A stretch of DNA of 64,000 bases from Stutzerimonas stutzeri (GTDB lineage: Bacteria; Pseudomonadota; Gammaproteobacteria; Pseudomonadales; Pseudomonadaceae): contig DDKB01000017.1 of the NCBI GenBank assembly GCA_002339675.1, positions 1-64,000 of the forward strand, read 5' to 3'. Of this stretch, positions 44,749 through 53,109 are shown one piece after another. Position 1 is the stretch's first letter; each line of letters starts with the position of its first letter. The notes under the pieces were generated by a model that was given only the letters and a program-made list of their open reading frames with translations, ran no database searches and was not told where the DNA came from. The translations under genes and the position numbers were made by a program.

Positions 44749-44776
44749 GGAAAAAAAGGGGACAGATTTATTTTCC
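44749..44776. repeat. Motif with GGAAAA/TTTTCC ends at the array break
   Basis: The 28-base segment contains GGGGACAGATTTATTTTC flanked by GGAAAA and TTTTCC inverted ends. This motif recurs near Y1-type (HUH) transposase genes in many proteobacteria. It lies exactly where attC 4 is truncated, but no transposase is adjacent. Confidence 0.4.
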
Positions 44777-44842
44777 TCTGAACATTCTGAATTCAGCGCC
44801 GCCGCTTCGCGCCACGTCTCTTTATTCATGAGGTGACATTGC

Positions 44843-45226
44843 ATGACTCAATCCTTTTCCATACTCCCGCACAGCTTCGCGATCGCACGGTTGGAGCCTG
44901 GCGCTGAGCTGCCGAACGAGGTCTTGGCGTCACCGGGCTTTTTGTCCATCACCCGGACGGAGGATGAGCTGTCGATCGTCTGCGCGGAGGGTGTCGCGGC
45001 CGGGTTGCCCCGAGTGGACAGCGGTTGGCGCGCGATCAAGGTGCAGGGGCCATTCGCCTTTGATCAAACGGGAATTCTGGCGTCCTTCCTTGACCCGCTC
45101 GCGGTCGCTGGCATCGGCATTTTCGCAGTGAGCACGTTCGACACCGACTACATCCTGGTCAAATCGATGAACCTCGAAAAGGCCGTGCAGGTCCTGAAAG
45201 ACGCGGGTCACCGCCTCCTGGGCTGA
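44843..45226 (+). CDS. ACT-domain protein (CASTOR/aspartokinase-like)
   Basis: This 127-residue protein has two halves typical of the small ACT family: an N-terminal part (SFAIARLEPGAELPNEVLASPGFLSITRTEDELSIVC) and an ACT fold with the conserved GWRAIKVQGPFAFDQTGILASFLDPLAVAGIGIFAVSTFDTDYILVK. Such proteins probably bind an amino acid ligand; the ligand is unknown. It lies immediately right of the broken cassette array and has normal high-G+C composition. Confidence 0.82.
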   Translation: MTQSFSILPHSFAIARLEPGAELPNEVLASPGFLSITRTEDELSIVCAEGVAAGLPRVDSGWRAIKVQGPFAFDQTGILASFLDPLAVAGIGIFAVSTFDTDYILVKSMNLEKAVQVLKDAGHRLLG

Positions 45227-45343
45227 TCCCTCGCATCAGGGAAGGCGAACCGTTATTTACCTTTCAGTCGGTTAGCTTCATAACGGCCTGTCATTTCTTC
45301 GACGTCGCCTTCCACGACACTGCTCGTCCCCACCTATACCCAG

Positions 45344-45871
45344 ATGCTCAAAACACTCTCAGGCTGGCTGAAGAAGGCGCAGGCGCAGTTACCGGAGGCA
45401 GAGGCACAAGCCCTGTTATCGGCACGTTTGGCGCCCGATATGTATCCGCTGTCGACGCAGGTTCGTTTTGCCTGCGTGCAGGCGCGAGAGGCCATGTGTC
45501 GGTTGCGGGGCGAGGCGTTTGCGCCGGCTATCCACGAGCTACTCGAGGAGGGGCGCCACGCTGTCAAACGCCCCGGATCGCTCGCGGAGGCGTATGCCCG
45601 GATCAATCAAACGGTCGCGTCGCTGGAGGCCCTTGCCGCCGATGCGCTCGATGTAGCGGGGGATAAGCCCATCGCCCATGAACTCCCGAACGGGATGGTC
45701 CTGGATCTGACTGCAGACCAGTACGCCCGCGACTGGACGCTGGCTCAGTTCTATTTCCACGTCATGACCGCTTATTCGATCTTGCGCAAGGAAGGCATCA
45801 ACCTCGGCAAGGCGGACTACGTGGCGCACATGCTGCCCCATGTGCGCCCGGAAACGATTCCGAAGGGGTAG
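45344..45871 (+). CDS. DUF1993 family protein
   Basis: This 175-residue protein matches the DUF1993 layout: helical N-terminus, ARLAPDMYPLSTQVRFACVQAREAMCRLRGE, a middle with ARINQTVASLEAL and C-terminal YFHVMTAYSILRKEGINLGKADYVAHM. Members resemble DinB-like four-helix bundles; the function is not established. ATG at 45344. Not obviously in an operon. Confidence 0.8.
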   Translation: MLKTLSGWLKKAQAQLPEAEAQALLSARLAPDMYPLSTQVRFACVQAREAMCRLRGEAFAPAIHELLEEGRHAVKRPGSLAEAYARINQTVASLEALAADALDVAGDKPIAHELPNGMVLDLTADQYARDWTLAQFYFHVMTAYSILRKEGINLGKADYVAHMLPHVRPETIPKG

Positions 45872-45893
45872 CGAGGTGGCCGGAACGTAACGC

Positions 45894-46469
45894 GTGGAAC
45901 AGGCTTCGCCGTTTTCCACCCTACGCATGCGCGGTGTCGGCAGCCCGGTAGGGTGGGCTTTAGCCCACCGGGGCGGTTCGGCTTTGGGGCTTGGTGGGCT
46001 GAAGCCCACCCTACGGTGTGGCCTGGGGCAATGCGCGATTCCCTGAACGCGCCGCATTCGACAGCGAAGAAGCTTGGGCATATGCGCGGAAAAGGCTTCG
46101 CCGTTTTCCACCCACCACATGCGTGGTGTCGGCAGCCGGGTAGGGTGGGCTTTAGCCCACTGGGGCGGTTCGGCTTTGGGGCTTGGTGGGCTGAAGCCCA
46201 CCCTACGGTGTGGCCTGCGGCAATGCGCGATTCCCAGAACGCGCCGCATTGGACAGCGAAGTAGCCTGAGCATATGCGTGGAAAAGGCTTCGCCGTTATT
46301 CACCCACCGCATGGGCGGAGTCGGCAGCCGGGTAGGGTGGGCTTTAGCCCACCGGCGCGGTTCGGCTTTGCGACTTGGTGGGCTGAAGCCCACCCTAGGG
46401 TGTGGCCTGGGGCAAAGGCGCGACGCCCAGAACGCGCCGCAGTCGACAGGCGGAAGCCGCTTCGGCGCA
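45894..46469. repeat. Three tandem 192-bp repeats, each with a REP pair
   Basis: Three copies with exact 192-base period fill the gap before the ABC exporter: landmark GTAGGGTGGGC starts at 45948, 46140 and 46332, and GGCTTCGCCGTT at 45902, 46094 and 46286. Each copy holds a REP hairpin (GGGTGGGCTTTAGCCCACC) and its inverted partner at 45948-46015, 46140-46207 and 46332-46399. Copies differ by scattered substitutions. Open frames across them encode only repeat peptides and are not genes. Confidence 0.9.
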
Positions 46470-46552
46470 GGTGTCGGAAACACCGCCGGGCTGGCGGCGT
46501 CCAACGGAGCCAAGCGCCACGCGGCGCTCATCGCCACAAAGCAGACCTTCCC

Positions 46553-48388
46553 ATGCTGTTCCGTCGTTTCGAAAACCTCATCGATGTCTTCAAGCCCAGC
46601 CCGGACGTTGCGCCGCCGCCCGGGATGTTGCGCTTCTACGCCCATTACCTGAAACAGGTGTGGCCGCCGATGGTGGCCTTGCTGGTGGTCGGCTTCTTCG
46701 TCGCGGTGATCGAGGTGGCGCTGTTCAGCTTTCTTGGCCGCCTGATCGACCTGGCGCAGGCGACGGGCGATGCGCGGACCTTCTTCACTGAGCACCGCCA
46801 TGAGCTGTTGTGGATGGCGCTGGTGGCGCTGGTGATCCGGCCGCTGATGTCCGGCCTGCACAACCTGTTGACCCATCAGGCGATCAATCCCGGGCTGACC
46901 AACCTGGTGCGCTGGCAGAACCACCGCTATGTGCTCAAGCAGAGCCTGAATTTCTTCCAGAATGACTTCGCCGGGCGCATCGCCCAGCGTGTGATGCAGA
47001 CCGGCCCATCACTGCGCGATTCGGCCATGCAGGTCATCGATGCGATGTGGCATGTGGTGGTCTATGCCGGCAGCGCGCTGTATCTGTTCGCCGCTGCCGA
47101 CCTGCGGCTGATCGCGCCGCTGGTGCTGTGGATCATCGGCTACAGCGCCGCCCTCTGGTACTTCGTGCCGCGCATCCGGTCGCGCTCGGCGGCGGCGTCC
47201 GCGGCGCGTTCGAAGGTGATGGGGCGGGTGGTCGATGGCTACAGCAATGTCGCCACGCTCAAGTTGTTCGCCCATTCGCGGGAGGAAGAAAGCTACGCCC
47301 GCGAGGCCATGCAGGAGCTGCTCGGCAAGTTCCGCCTGCAGTCGCGCACCATCACCAGCCTGGATTTCCTGATCACCTGCATGAACGGCCTGTTGATCGT
47401 TGGCACCGGGGCGCTGGCGCTGTGGCTGTGGAGCGAGGCGCTGATCACCACCGGCGCGATTGCGCTGGCACTGGGGCTGGTGATTCGCATCAACAACATG
47501 TCCGAATGGATCATGTGGGTGGTCAACGGCATTTTCGAGAATGTCGGCACGGTGCAGGACGGCATGCAGACCATTGTCCAGCCGCGCCAGGTGGTCGACC
47601 GCGAAGGCGCCAAGCCGCTGCGGGTGGAGCAGGGCGGGGTGCGTTTCGAGGACGTGCATTTCCACTACGGCAAGCAGGGCGGCGTGATCGGCGGGCTCAG
47701 CGTCGATATCCGCCCCGGCGAGAAGATCGGCCTCGTCGGGCCGTCCGGCGCGGGCAAGTCCACGCTGGTCAACCTGCTGCTGCGGCTCTACGACCTGGAG
47801 CGCGGGCGCATCCTCATCGACGGGCAAGACATCGCCGAGGTCAGCCAGGAAAGCCTGCGCGCCAACATCGGCATGGTTACCCAGGACACTTCGCTGCTGC
47901 ACCGTTCGATCCGCGACAACCTGCGCTACGGCCGGCCGGAGGCCAGCGACGCCGAACTTTGGGCGGCGGCGCGCAAGGCACGGGCGGACGACTTCATTGC
48001 CACGCTGGACGACAGCCAGGGCGGCCACGGCTTCGAGGCCAAAGTCGGCGAACGGGGCGTGAAGCTCTCCGGTGGGCAGCGCCAGCGCATCGCCATCGCC
48101 CGGGTGTTGCTCAAGGATGCGCCGATCCTGGTGCTGGACGAAGCCACCTCCGCGCTGGACTCGGAAGTCGAAGCGGCCATTCAGGAAAGCCTCGATACCC
48201 TGATGGAAGGCAAGACGGTGATCGCCATCGCCCACCGCTTGTCGACCATCGCGCGCATGGACCGGCTGGTGGTGATCGACGGCGGTCGGGTGATCGAGAC
48301 CGGCACCCACGCCGAGCTGGTGGCGCGCGGCGGCCTGTATGCGCGGCTGTGGCAGCACCAGACGGGCGGCTTCGTCGGGGTGGAATGA
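46553..48388 (+). CDS. ABC transporter, fused permease/ATP-binding (exporter type)
   Basis: This 611-residue half-transporter has an N-terminal six-helix domain (residues ~35-330) and a C-terminal ATPase with Walker A GPSGAGKST, signature LSGGQRQR, Walker B ILVLDEATSALD and H-loop IAHRLST. It should work as a homodimer exporting lipid, drug or peptide; the substrate is unknown. The ATG at 46553 begins MLFRRFENLIDVFKPSP. It follows the tandem REP array and stands upstream of a DUF945 gene. Confidence 0.92.
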   Translation: MLFRRFENLIDVFKPSPDVAPPPGMLRFYAHYLKQVWPPMVALLVVGFFVAVIEVALFSFLGRLIDLAQATGDARTFFTEHRHELLWMALVALVIRPLMSGLHNLLTHQAINPGLTNLVRWQNHRYVLKQSLNFFQNDFAGRIAQRVMQTGPSLRDSAMQVIDAMWHVVVYAGSALYLFAAADLRLIAPLVLWIIGYSAALWYFVPRIRSRSAAASAARSKVMGRVVDGYSNVATLKLFAHSREEESYAREAMQELLGKFRLQSRTITSLDFLITCMNGLLIVGTGALALWLWSEALITTGAIALALGLVIRINNMSEWIMWVVNGIFENVGTVQDGMQTIVQPRQVVDREGAKPLRVEQGGVRFEDVHFHYGKQGGVIGGLSVDIRPGEKIGLVGPSGAGKSTLVNLLLRLYDLERGRILIDGQDIAEVSQESLRANIGMVTQDTSLLHRSIRDNLRYGRPEASDAELWAAARKARADDFIATLDDSQGGHGFEAKVGERGVKLSGGQRQRIAIARVLLKDAPILVLDEATSALDSEVEAAIQESLDTLMEGKTVIAIAHRLSTIARMDRLVVIDGGRVIETGTHAELVARGGLYARLWQHQTGGFVGVE

Positions 48389-48552
48389 GCCGTGCGCAAG
48401 GGGTTGCCGGATGAACTGCTGCCTCGTTCGCAGGCCGCTCAGCCAGCGGCGTCGCCCGCTGGAGCCGGCGCGGCCGCGCTGGTAGAGTGCCGGCGCTTGC
48501 CCACCACCCGGCTGACAGGATGTCTGCCCAGCCGCCGCACAGGATGCCTCCC

Positions 48553-50034
48553 GTGAAAAAACTTGCACTTGCCGTTGCCGTCCCGCTGGCCCTTTTCGGG
48601 GCGGCCACCTTCTACACCAGCACCCAGGTCGAATCGACGGCGCGCGCAGCCGTCGACCAGGCCAATCAACAACTGCGCGAGTTGAGCGCGGGTGCGGGTG
48701 CCGAGGTCAGCCTCAGGCTGCTCAGCTTCGACCGCGGCCTGCTGTCGAGCGCGGCGCATTACCAGGTCGACGTCCGCGTGCCGGAGGCAGACGGCAGCAG
48801 CCGCCAGTACGCGGTGCTCTTGCAGGACCACCTCGAGCACGGCCCCTTTCCGCTGTCGCGTCTGGCCCATGGCCGCCTGATGCCGGTCGCCGCACAGAGC
48901 CATGTTCAACTCGAGCGCTCCCCGGTCACCGACAAGCTGTTCGAGGCGGCCGGCGGTGAGGTCCCGCTGGTTGGCGACGTCACCATCGGCTATGACGGCC
49001 GCCAGACCGGTGAACTGCGCTCGGCTGCCCTCAACCTGAAGGACGACGACGGTGCGGCGCGCCTCTCGCCCGCGGTGGTGACGTTCGAGACCACGCAGGA
49101 CGCCTCCGAGATCCGCCTGAACGGCGAGCTGCCGGAGGTCGATCTCCAGCTGCAGCACAGCGTCACTGGCCAGCCGGTGCGCATCAGCCTGCGCGGTGTC
49201 GGGCTGAGTGTGGATAACCACGAGGACGCCCATGGCTTCGCCCTGGGGCCATCGGCGGTCACCCTCAAGCGCATGGAAATCCAGCCGGGTGACGAGCCGG
49301 CGGTGGTTGTTCAGGATGCGGCGTTCGACGCCGCGCTGACGGAGGGCGAGCGTGGTCTCGACCTGTCCGTCGGCTACCGCGTCGGTCAGGTGGAGGCGCA
49401 GGGGCAGTCTTTCCGCAACCTGGCGCTGGTGTTCGGCCTTCGTCATCTGGACGCCGATCGGCTCCAGGCACTGGTCGATCGCTACCAGGCCATGCTGGCC
49501 AGCAGCCCCACGCCTGAAGAGGCCCTCGGCAGCATGAGCGACGCCCAGCAGCAGGAATTGCAGGCCCTGGCGGTGCAACTGCTGGAGCACAACCCCACCC
49601 TGGCCCTCGACGAGTTCGGGTTCGAGACTGCCCATGGCTCGGCGAGTCTGTCCGTCGTGCTGGACCTGCGCGCGCCGAATGCCCAAGCGTTCACCCCTGA
49701 CGCCATGGCCACCAGCATGCTGGCCTCGCTGAAGGCGGACGCCGGTGTCGATAAAGGCCTGGTGCGCGACGTGGTGAGTCTGGTTGCGCAGCGCCGGCAG
49801 CCGGCCGGCCAGCTCGATGCGGCGGCGCTGAAACAGGAGGCCGATGCGACCACTGAATTGTTCAGCGGTCTGGCGCTCGGCAATGGCTGGTTCCGCCTGG
49901 ACGGCGAGCGCCTGGTCAGCGCGCTGCGCTACGCCGATGACCGCGTGACCCTCAACGGCCGCGAGATGAGCGTGCAGGAGTTCATCGCCTTTGCCTTTGG
50001 CTCGGCACAGGGCAGCGGACTGCTCGGTGAGTAG
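48553..50034 (+). CDS. DUF945 (YdgA-like) exported or membrane-anchored protein
   Basis: This 493-residue protein of the DUF945/YdgA family has an N-terminal signal-anchor (KKLALAVAVPLALFGAATFY) and then a long beta-rich periplasmic part, including HGPFPLSRLAHGRLMPVAAQ, a family hallmark. I use GTG 48553, eight bases after AGGA; ATG 48544 is in frame. The function is unknown; the family is linked loosely to envelope and motility phenotypes. Confidence 0.8.
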   Translation: MKKLALAVAVPLALFGAATFYTSTQVESTARAAVDQANQQLRELSAGAGAEVSLRLLSFDRGLLSSAAHYQVDVRVPEADGSSRQYAVLLQDHLEHGPFPLSRLAHGRLMPVAAQSHVQLERSPVTDKLFEAAGGEVPLVGDVTIGYDGRQTGELRSAALNLKDDDGAARLSPAVVTFETTQDASEIRLNGELPEVDLQLQHSVTGQPVRISLRGVGLSVDNHEDAHGFALGPSAVTLKRMEIQPGDEPAVVVQDAAFDAALTEGERGLDLSVGYRVGQVEAQGQSFRNLALVFGLRHLDADRLQALVDRYQAMLASSPTPEEALGSMSDAQQQELQALAVQLLEHNPTLALDEFGFETAHGSASLSVVLDLRAPNAQAFTPDAMATSMLASLKADAGVDKGLVRDVVSLVAQRRQPAGQLDAAALKQEADATTELFSGLALGNGWFRLDGERLVSALRYADDRVTLNGREMSVQEFIAFAFGSAQGSGLLGE

Positions 50035-50128
50035 CGCCGGCCGAGGAGCGCGCCATCGAGCCTTTAGAGCGCCGATGTTTAAGGGCGCCGCGGTGGCTGG
50101 TGCTGAACGCCACGCTCGGCAATGCCCG

Positions 50129-50261
50129 GTAGGGTGGGCTTTAGCCCAACGGTTTGGCGCGGTGATGTTTCTGGTGGGCTGAAGCCCACCCTACGGAGAA
50201 GGCGGGGCCGGGCGGTGGAGGCCTTGTGTGGCGGTGTCCGTAGGGTGGGCTTTAGCCCACC
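50129..50261. repeat. REP cluster (three copies)
   Basis: GGGTGGGCTTTAGCCCA-type hairpins occur at 50129-50150, inverted at 50173-50194 and direct at 50240-50261. They fill the spacer between the DUF945 and KtrB-like genes and match the copies at 45948-46399 and around the RAYT gene. Confidence 0.88.
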
Positions 50262-50293
50262 GAGCGGGGCGCCGGCCATGAGGCTTTGCTATT

Positions 50294-51727
50294 GTGACGG
50301 CACCGCGCAGCATGCTGCGCTGCCTGGCCGCGCTGAGGGTGGTCCACATTCTCGTTGATGCGGCCGGTTCGACCCGACCGCCCATCGTCAAGGATTCACC
50401 TTTTGCTCAGCAACGCCGTCCGGCCCGCCTCATCCCGCTTGCTTTCCTGATCGCCACCGCGCTGGGCACGGTGCTGCTGTCGCTGCCGGCGGCCACCGCC
50501 GGGCCCGGCCATGCGCCGCTGTTGACCGCGCTGTTCACCGCCGTCTCGGCCGTCTGCGTCACCGGATTGATCGTGCAGGACACCGCCACCTATTGGTCCT
50601 TCTTTGGCCAGTGGGTGATCCTGCTGCTGTTCCAGATCGGCGGCCTGGGCATCATGAGCGGCGCGACCCTGCTCGGCCTGATGGTCAAGCGCCGCCTGCA
50701 GCTGAGCAGCCGCCTGGTCGCGCAACAGGAGACCCGAAGCCTGGGCCTGGGTGATGTGATCGGCGTGCTGCGCCTGATTCTGATGGTCACCGTTTCCGTT
50801 GAGGTGGTGGTGGCCGGCGTGCTCGCGGTGCACCTGCACACCACCTATGCCGAACCCTGGACGCGGGCGCTCTGGAACGGCGTGTTCCACGCGATCTCGG
50901 CGTTCAACAATGCCGGCTTCTCGACCTATTCCGACAGCCTGATGCAGTTCGCCACCGACCCGGTGATGCTGGTGCCGGTCATGCTGGCGCTGATCATCGG
51001 CGGGCTCGGGTTTCCGGTGCTCTACGAGTTTCGCCGCGACCAACGGGGCAAGCCCTGGACCATCCATACCCGCATCACCCTGTGGGGCTCGGTGGTGCTG
51101 CTGCTGGGCGGCACCCTGGCGATCGGCTTCTACGAATGGAGCAATCCGCACACCCTCGGCGGCATGGGCCTCGGCGACAAGCTGCTCTCGGCGCTGTTCA
51201 GCTCCGCGGTGGCGCGTACGGCCGGTTTCAACAGCCTGGACGTCGGCCAGTTCGTGCCGCAGACGCTGGCGGTGCACTACTTCCTGATGTTCGTCGGCGG
51301 CGGCAGCGCCGGCACCGCTGGCGGTATCAAGGTGACCACCTTCTTCCTGCTGTTCTTTTTCATCTGGGCGGAGATCCGCGGCTACGCCGACACCGTGGCC
51401 TTTCGCCGGCGCATCTCCTACCAGACGCAGCGCCAGGCACTGACGGTTTTGTTCCTCGGCTCGCTCACGGTGGCGGTCGGCACCATGCTGCTGCTCAGCG
51501 TGACGCGCTTCGAGCTGGGCGACGTGCTGTTCGAGGCCGTCTCCGCCTTTGCCACGGTGGGGTTGTCGACCGGCATCACCGCTGACCTGCCGCCGGCCGG
51601 CCAGCTCGTCATCATCGCGCTCATGTTCATTGGCCGGGTGGGCACCATCACCCTGGCCACCGCGCTGGCCCTGCGCAGCACGACCAAACACTACCGCTAC
51701 CCAGAGGAGCGTCCCATTGTTGGCTAA
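50294..51727 (+). CDS. ktrB: K+ uptake channel subunit, TrkH/KtrB family
   Basis: This integral membrane protein has the four M1-P-M2 repeats of the TrkH/KtrB superfamily; pore-loop glycines are visible in TAVSAVCVTGL, AISAFNNAGFSTY, SSAVARTAGFNSL and AVSAFATVGLSTG. It conducts K+ (KtrB types often need Na+). The start is uncertain: GTG 50294, ATG 50312 and GTG 50339 are all in frame, and conserved sequence starts at about RPARLIPLAFL. The stop overlaps the KtrA-like gene by 11 bases. Confidence 0.88.
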   Translation: MTAPRSMLRCLAALRVVHILVDAAGSTRPPIVKDSPFAQQRRPARLIPLAFLIATALGTVLLSLPAATAGPGHAPLLTALFTAVSAVCVTGLIVQDTATYWSFFGQWVILLLFQIGGLGIMSGATLLGLMVKRRLQLSSRLVAQQETRSLGLGDVIGVLRLILMVTVSVEVVVAGVLAVHLHTTYAEPWTRALWNGVFHAISAFNNAGFSTYSDSLMQFATDPVMLVPVMLALIIGGLGFPVLYEFRRDQRGKPWTIHTRITLWGSVVLLLGGTLAIGFYEWSNPHTLGGMGLGDKLLSALFSSAVARTAGFNSLDVGQFVPQTLAVHYFLMFVGGGSAGTAGGIKVTTFFLLFFFIWAEIRGYADTVAFRRRISYQTQRQALTVLFLGSLTVAVGTMLLLSVTRFELGDVLFEAVSAFATVGLSTGITADLPPAGQLVIIALMFIGRVGTITLATALALRSTTKHYRYPEERPIVG

Positions 51728-52400
51728 CCTGTTCGGCAAGACATTCGAGAATGACAGCGTCGCGGTCATTGGCCTGGGGCGCTTTGGTTCGGCCGTGGCC
51801 GAGTCGCTCACCTCGATGGGCCATGAGGTGCTGGGCATCGACAACAACAGCCTCAACGTGCAGCACTGGGTCGACCGGCTGACGCACGTGGCCGAGGCCG
51901 ACTCCACCGACGTGCGCGCCCTGCGCCAGCTCGGTGTCGACCAGTTCCGCCATGTGGTCGTCAGCATCGGCAGCGACCTGGAGGCCAGCGTGCTGACCGT
52001 TCTGGCGCTGCAGGAGCTGGGCGTGCCGGACATCTGGGCCAAGGCGTTGAGCAAGCGCCACGGGCTGATCCTCGAGCGCACCGGGGCTCACCACGTCGTC
52101 TATCCCGAGGCGTCCATGGGCGAGCGGGTGGCCCACCTGGTGACCGGCAAGATGTTCGAGTTCATCGAGTTCGACGATGGCTTCGCCATTGCCTCGACCA
52201 GCGCGCCGCGCGCGATTCACAACCAGACGCTGGCCGACGCCGGGGTGCATAAGCGAAACGGCGTGACCATCATCGGGGTCAAGCGGCCCCGCGAGGATTT
52301 CATCTATGCCACGCCAGAGACCCTGATCCATCCCGGCGACATTCTGGTGGTTGCCGGCGAGACCCGGCTGGTGGAGAAATTCGCGGCCGTCACCGCCTAG
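51717..52400 (+). CDS. ktrA: K+ channel regulatory subunit, KtrA (RCK) family
   Basis: A 227-residue single-repeat RCK protein, unlike the double-length TrkA at 16416. RCK_N contains VAVIGLGRFGSAVAESL and a following DNNSLNVQHW nucleotide region; RCK_C ends GDILVVAGETRLVEKF. It gates the overlapping KtrB-like channel in response to nucleotides. The start is a TTG (51717, or 51720) seven bases after GAGGAG; overlap with ktrB implies coupling. Confidence 0.9.
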   Translation: MLANLFGKTFENDSVAVIGLGRFGSAVAESLTSMGHEVLGIDNNSLNVQHWVDRLTHVAEADSTDVRALRQLGVDQFRHVVVSIGSDLEASVLTVLALQELGVPDIWAKALSKRHGLILERTGAHHVVYPEASMGERVAHLVTGKMFEFIEFDDGFAIASTSAPRAIHNQTLADAGVHKRNGVTIIGVKRPREDFIYATPETLIHPGDILVVAGETRLVEKFAAVTA

Positions 52401-52481
52401 CCGGACGACCGTTCGGAGCCTGGTCTGAACGGGGGCGGACAGCGGCAGGTCGCAAAGGAAAGCCCTGCAGGAGACGACCGC

Positions 52482-52976
52482 ATGACTTCATCCACGGGTG
52501 TGTTGCTGGGTGCTCTTGCACTCGGCCTGGTCACCGGCATGCGCAGCACGTTGGCGCCGGCGATGACCAGCCGCGCGCTGGCCGCGTGTGACGCTATCGA
52601 CTATGCCGACGAGCCGGCGCGTACCCTCGCGTCGCACCGCGCGCAGCAAATCCTGCTGCCGATGGCCGCGGCGGAGTTACTCGGAGACAAGATGCCTTTC
52701 GCGCCGGACCGCACCATTGTGCCTTCGATGATGTTCCGTGCGCTGTCTGGCGGCGTGACGGCAGCGGCGCTGGCCAGCATGCGGCGCGAGCCCTTGCTGC
52801 TGCCGGCACTGATCGGCGCGACGGCGGCGCTGGTGTCGTCGAAGATCGGGCTCAGCCTGCGCAAACCCTATCAGCCACAACCGCTGGTCAATGCGGCCCT
52901 GGGGCTGGCCGAAGACGGCCTGGCGCTGACCCTGGGCAGGGCCGGCTTGCACAGGGCCTTGGGACGGGTCGCCTGA
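52482..52976 (+). CDS. DUF4126-type membrane protein
   Basis: A 164-residue membrane protein with a GALALGLVTGMRSTLAPAMTSRAL start, a central ALIGATAALVSSKIG helix and a closing ALGLAEDGLAL helix, resembling DUF4126 proteins. ATG 52482 follows CAGGAGA. The function is unknown. It lies 81 bases after ktrA and may share its transcript. Confidence 0.75.
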   Translation: MTSSTGVLLGALALGLVTGMRSTLAPAMTSRALAACDAIDYADEPARTLASHRAQQILLPMAAAELLGDKMPFAPDRTIVPSMMFRALSGGVTAAALASMRREPLLLPALIGATAALVSSKIGLSLRKPYQPQPLVNAALGLAEDGLALTLGRAGLHRALGRVA

Positions 52977-52995
52977 CCCGCGCGGGCTGCCCTTG

Positions 52996-53018
52996 GTAGG
53001 AGCGAGCTGGCTCGCGAA
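52996..53018. repeat. Second-class REP hairpin
   Basis: TAGGAGCGAGCTGGCTCGCG (within 52996-53018) is the common Pseudomonas REP of the GAGCGAGCT-GGCTCGC class, unrelated in sequence to the GGGTGGGC class elsewhere in this window. A single copy here. Confidence 0.75.
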
Positions 53019-53064
53019 GCGGGTGGCGGGGGCGCCGCCTATCGCGTTGCGTTTCGTCCTGCGC

Positions 53065-53093
53065 TGACAGGCCGCGTCAGGCGCGGCCTGTCA
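53065..53093. terminator. Perfect 12-bp hairpin between convergent genes
   Basis: TGACAGGCCGCG and CGCGGCCTGTCA pair perfectly around a 5-base loop. It lies between the convergent DUF4126 and stress-protein genes, so a bidirectional terminator is likely, though no T-run follows. Confidence 0.6.
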
Positions 53094-53109
53094 TGGCGTA
53101 ATCGGCCGA

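Noticed and set aside
45894..46469. Possible CRISPR array
   Set aside because: Repeats are 192 bases, contiguous and nearly whole-unit identical, with no short direct repeats separated by unique spacers and no cas genes.
45539..46924. Minus-strand frame with repeated VGFSPPSPKAEP...AKAHPT peptides
   Set aside because: The repeated peptide is the translation of the 192-bp REP-containing tandem array, not a repeat protein; it also crosses DUF1993 and the ABC gene antisense.
50396..52081. Minus-strand open frame opposite ktrB-ktrA
   Set aside because: Gln/His/Arg-rich shadow of two well-supported membrane-transport genes.
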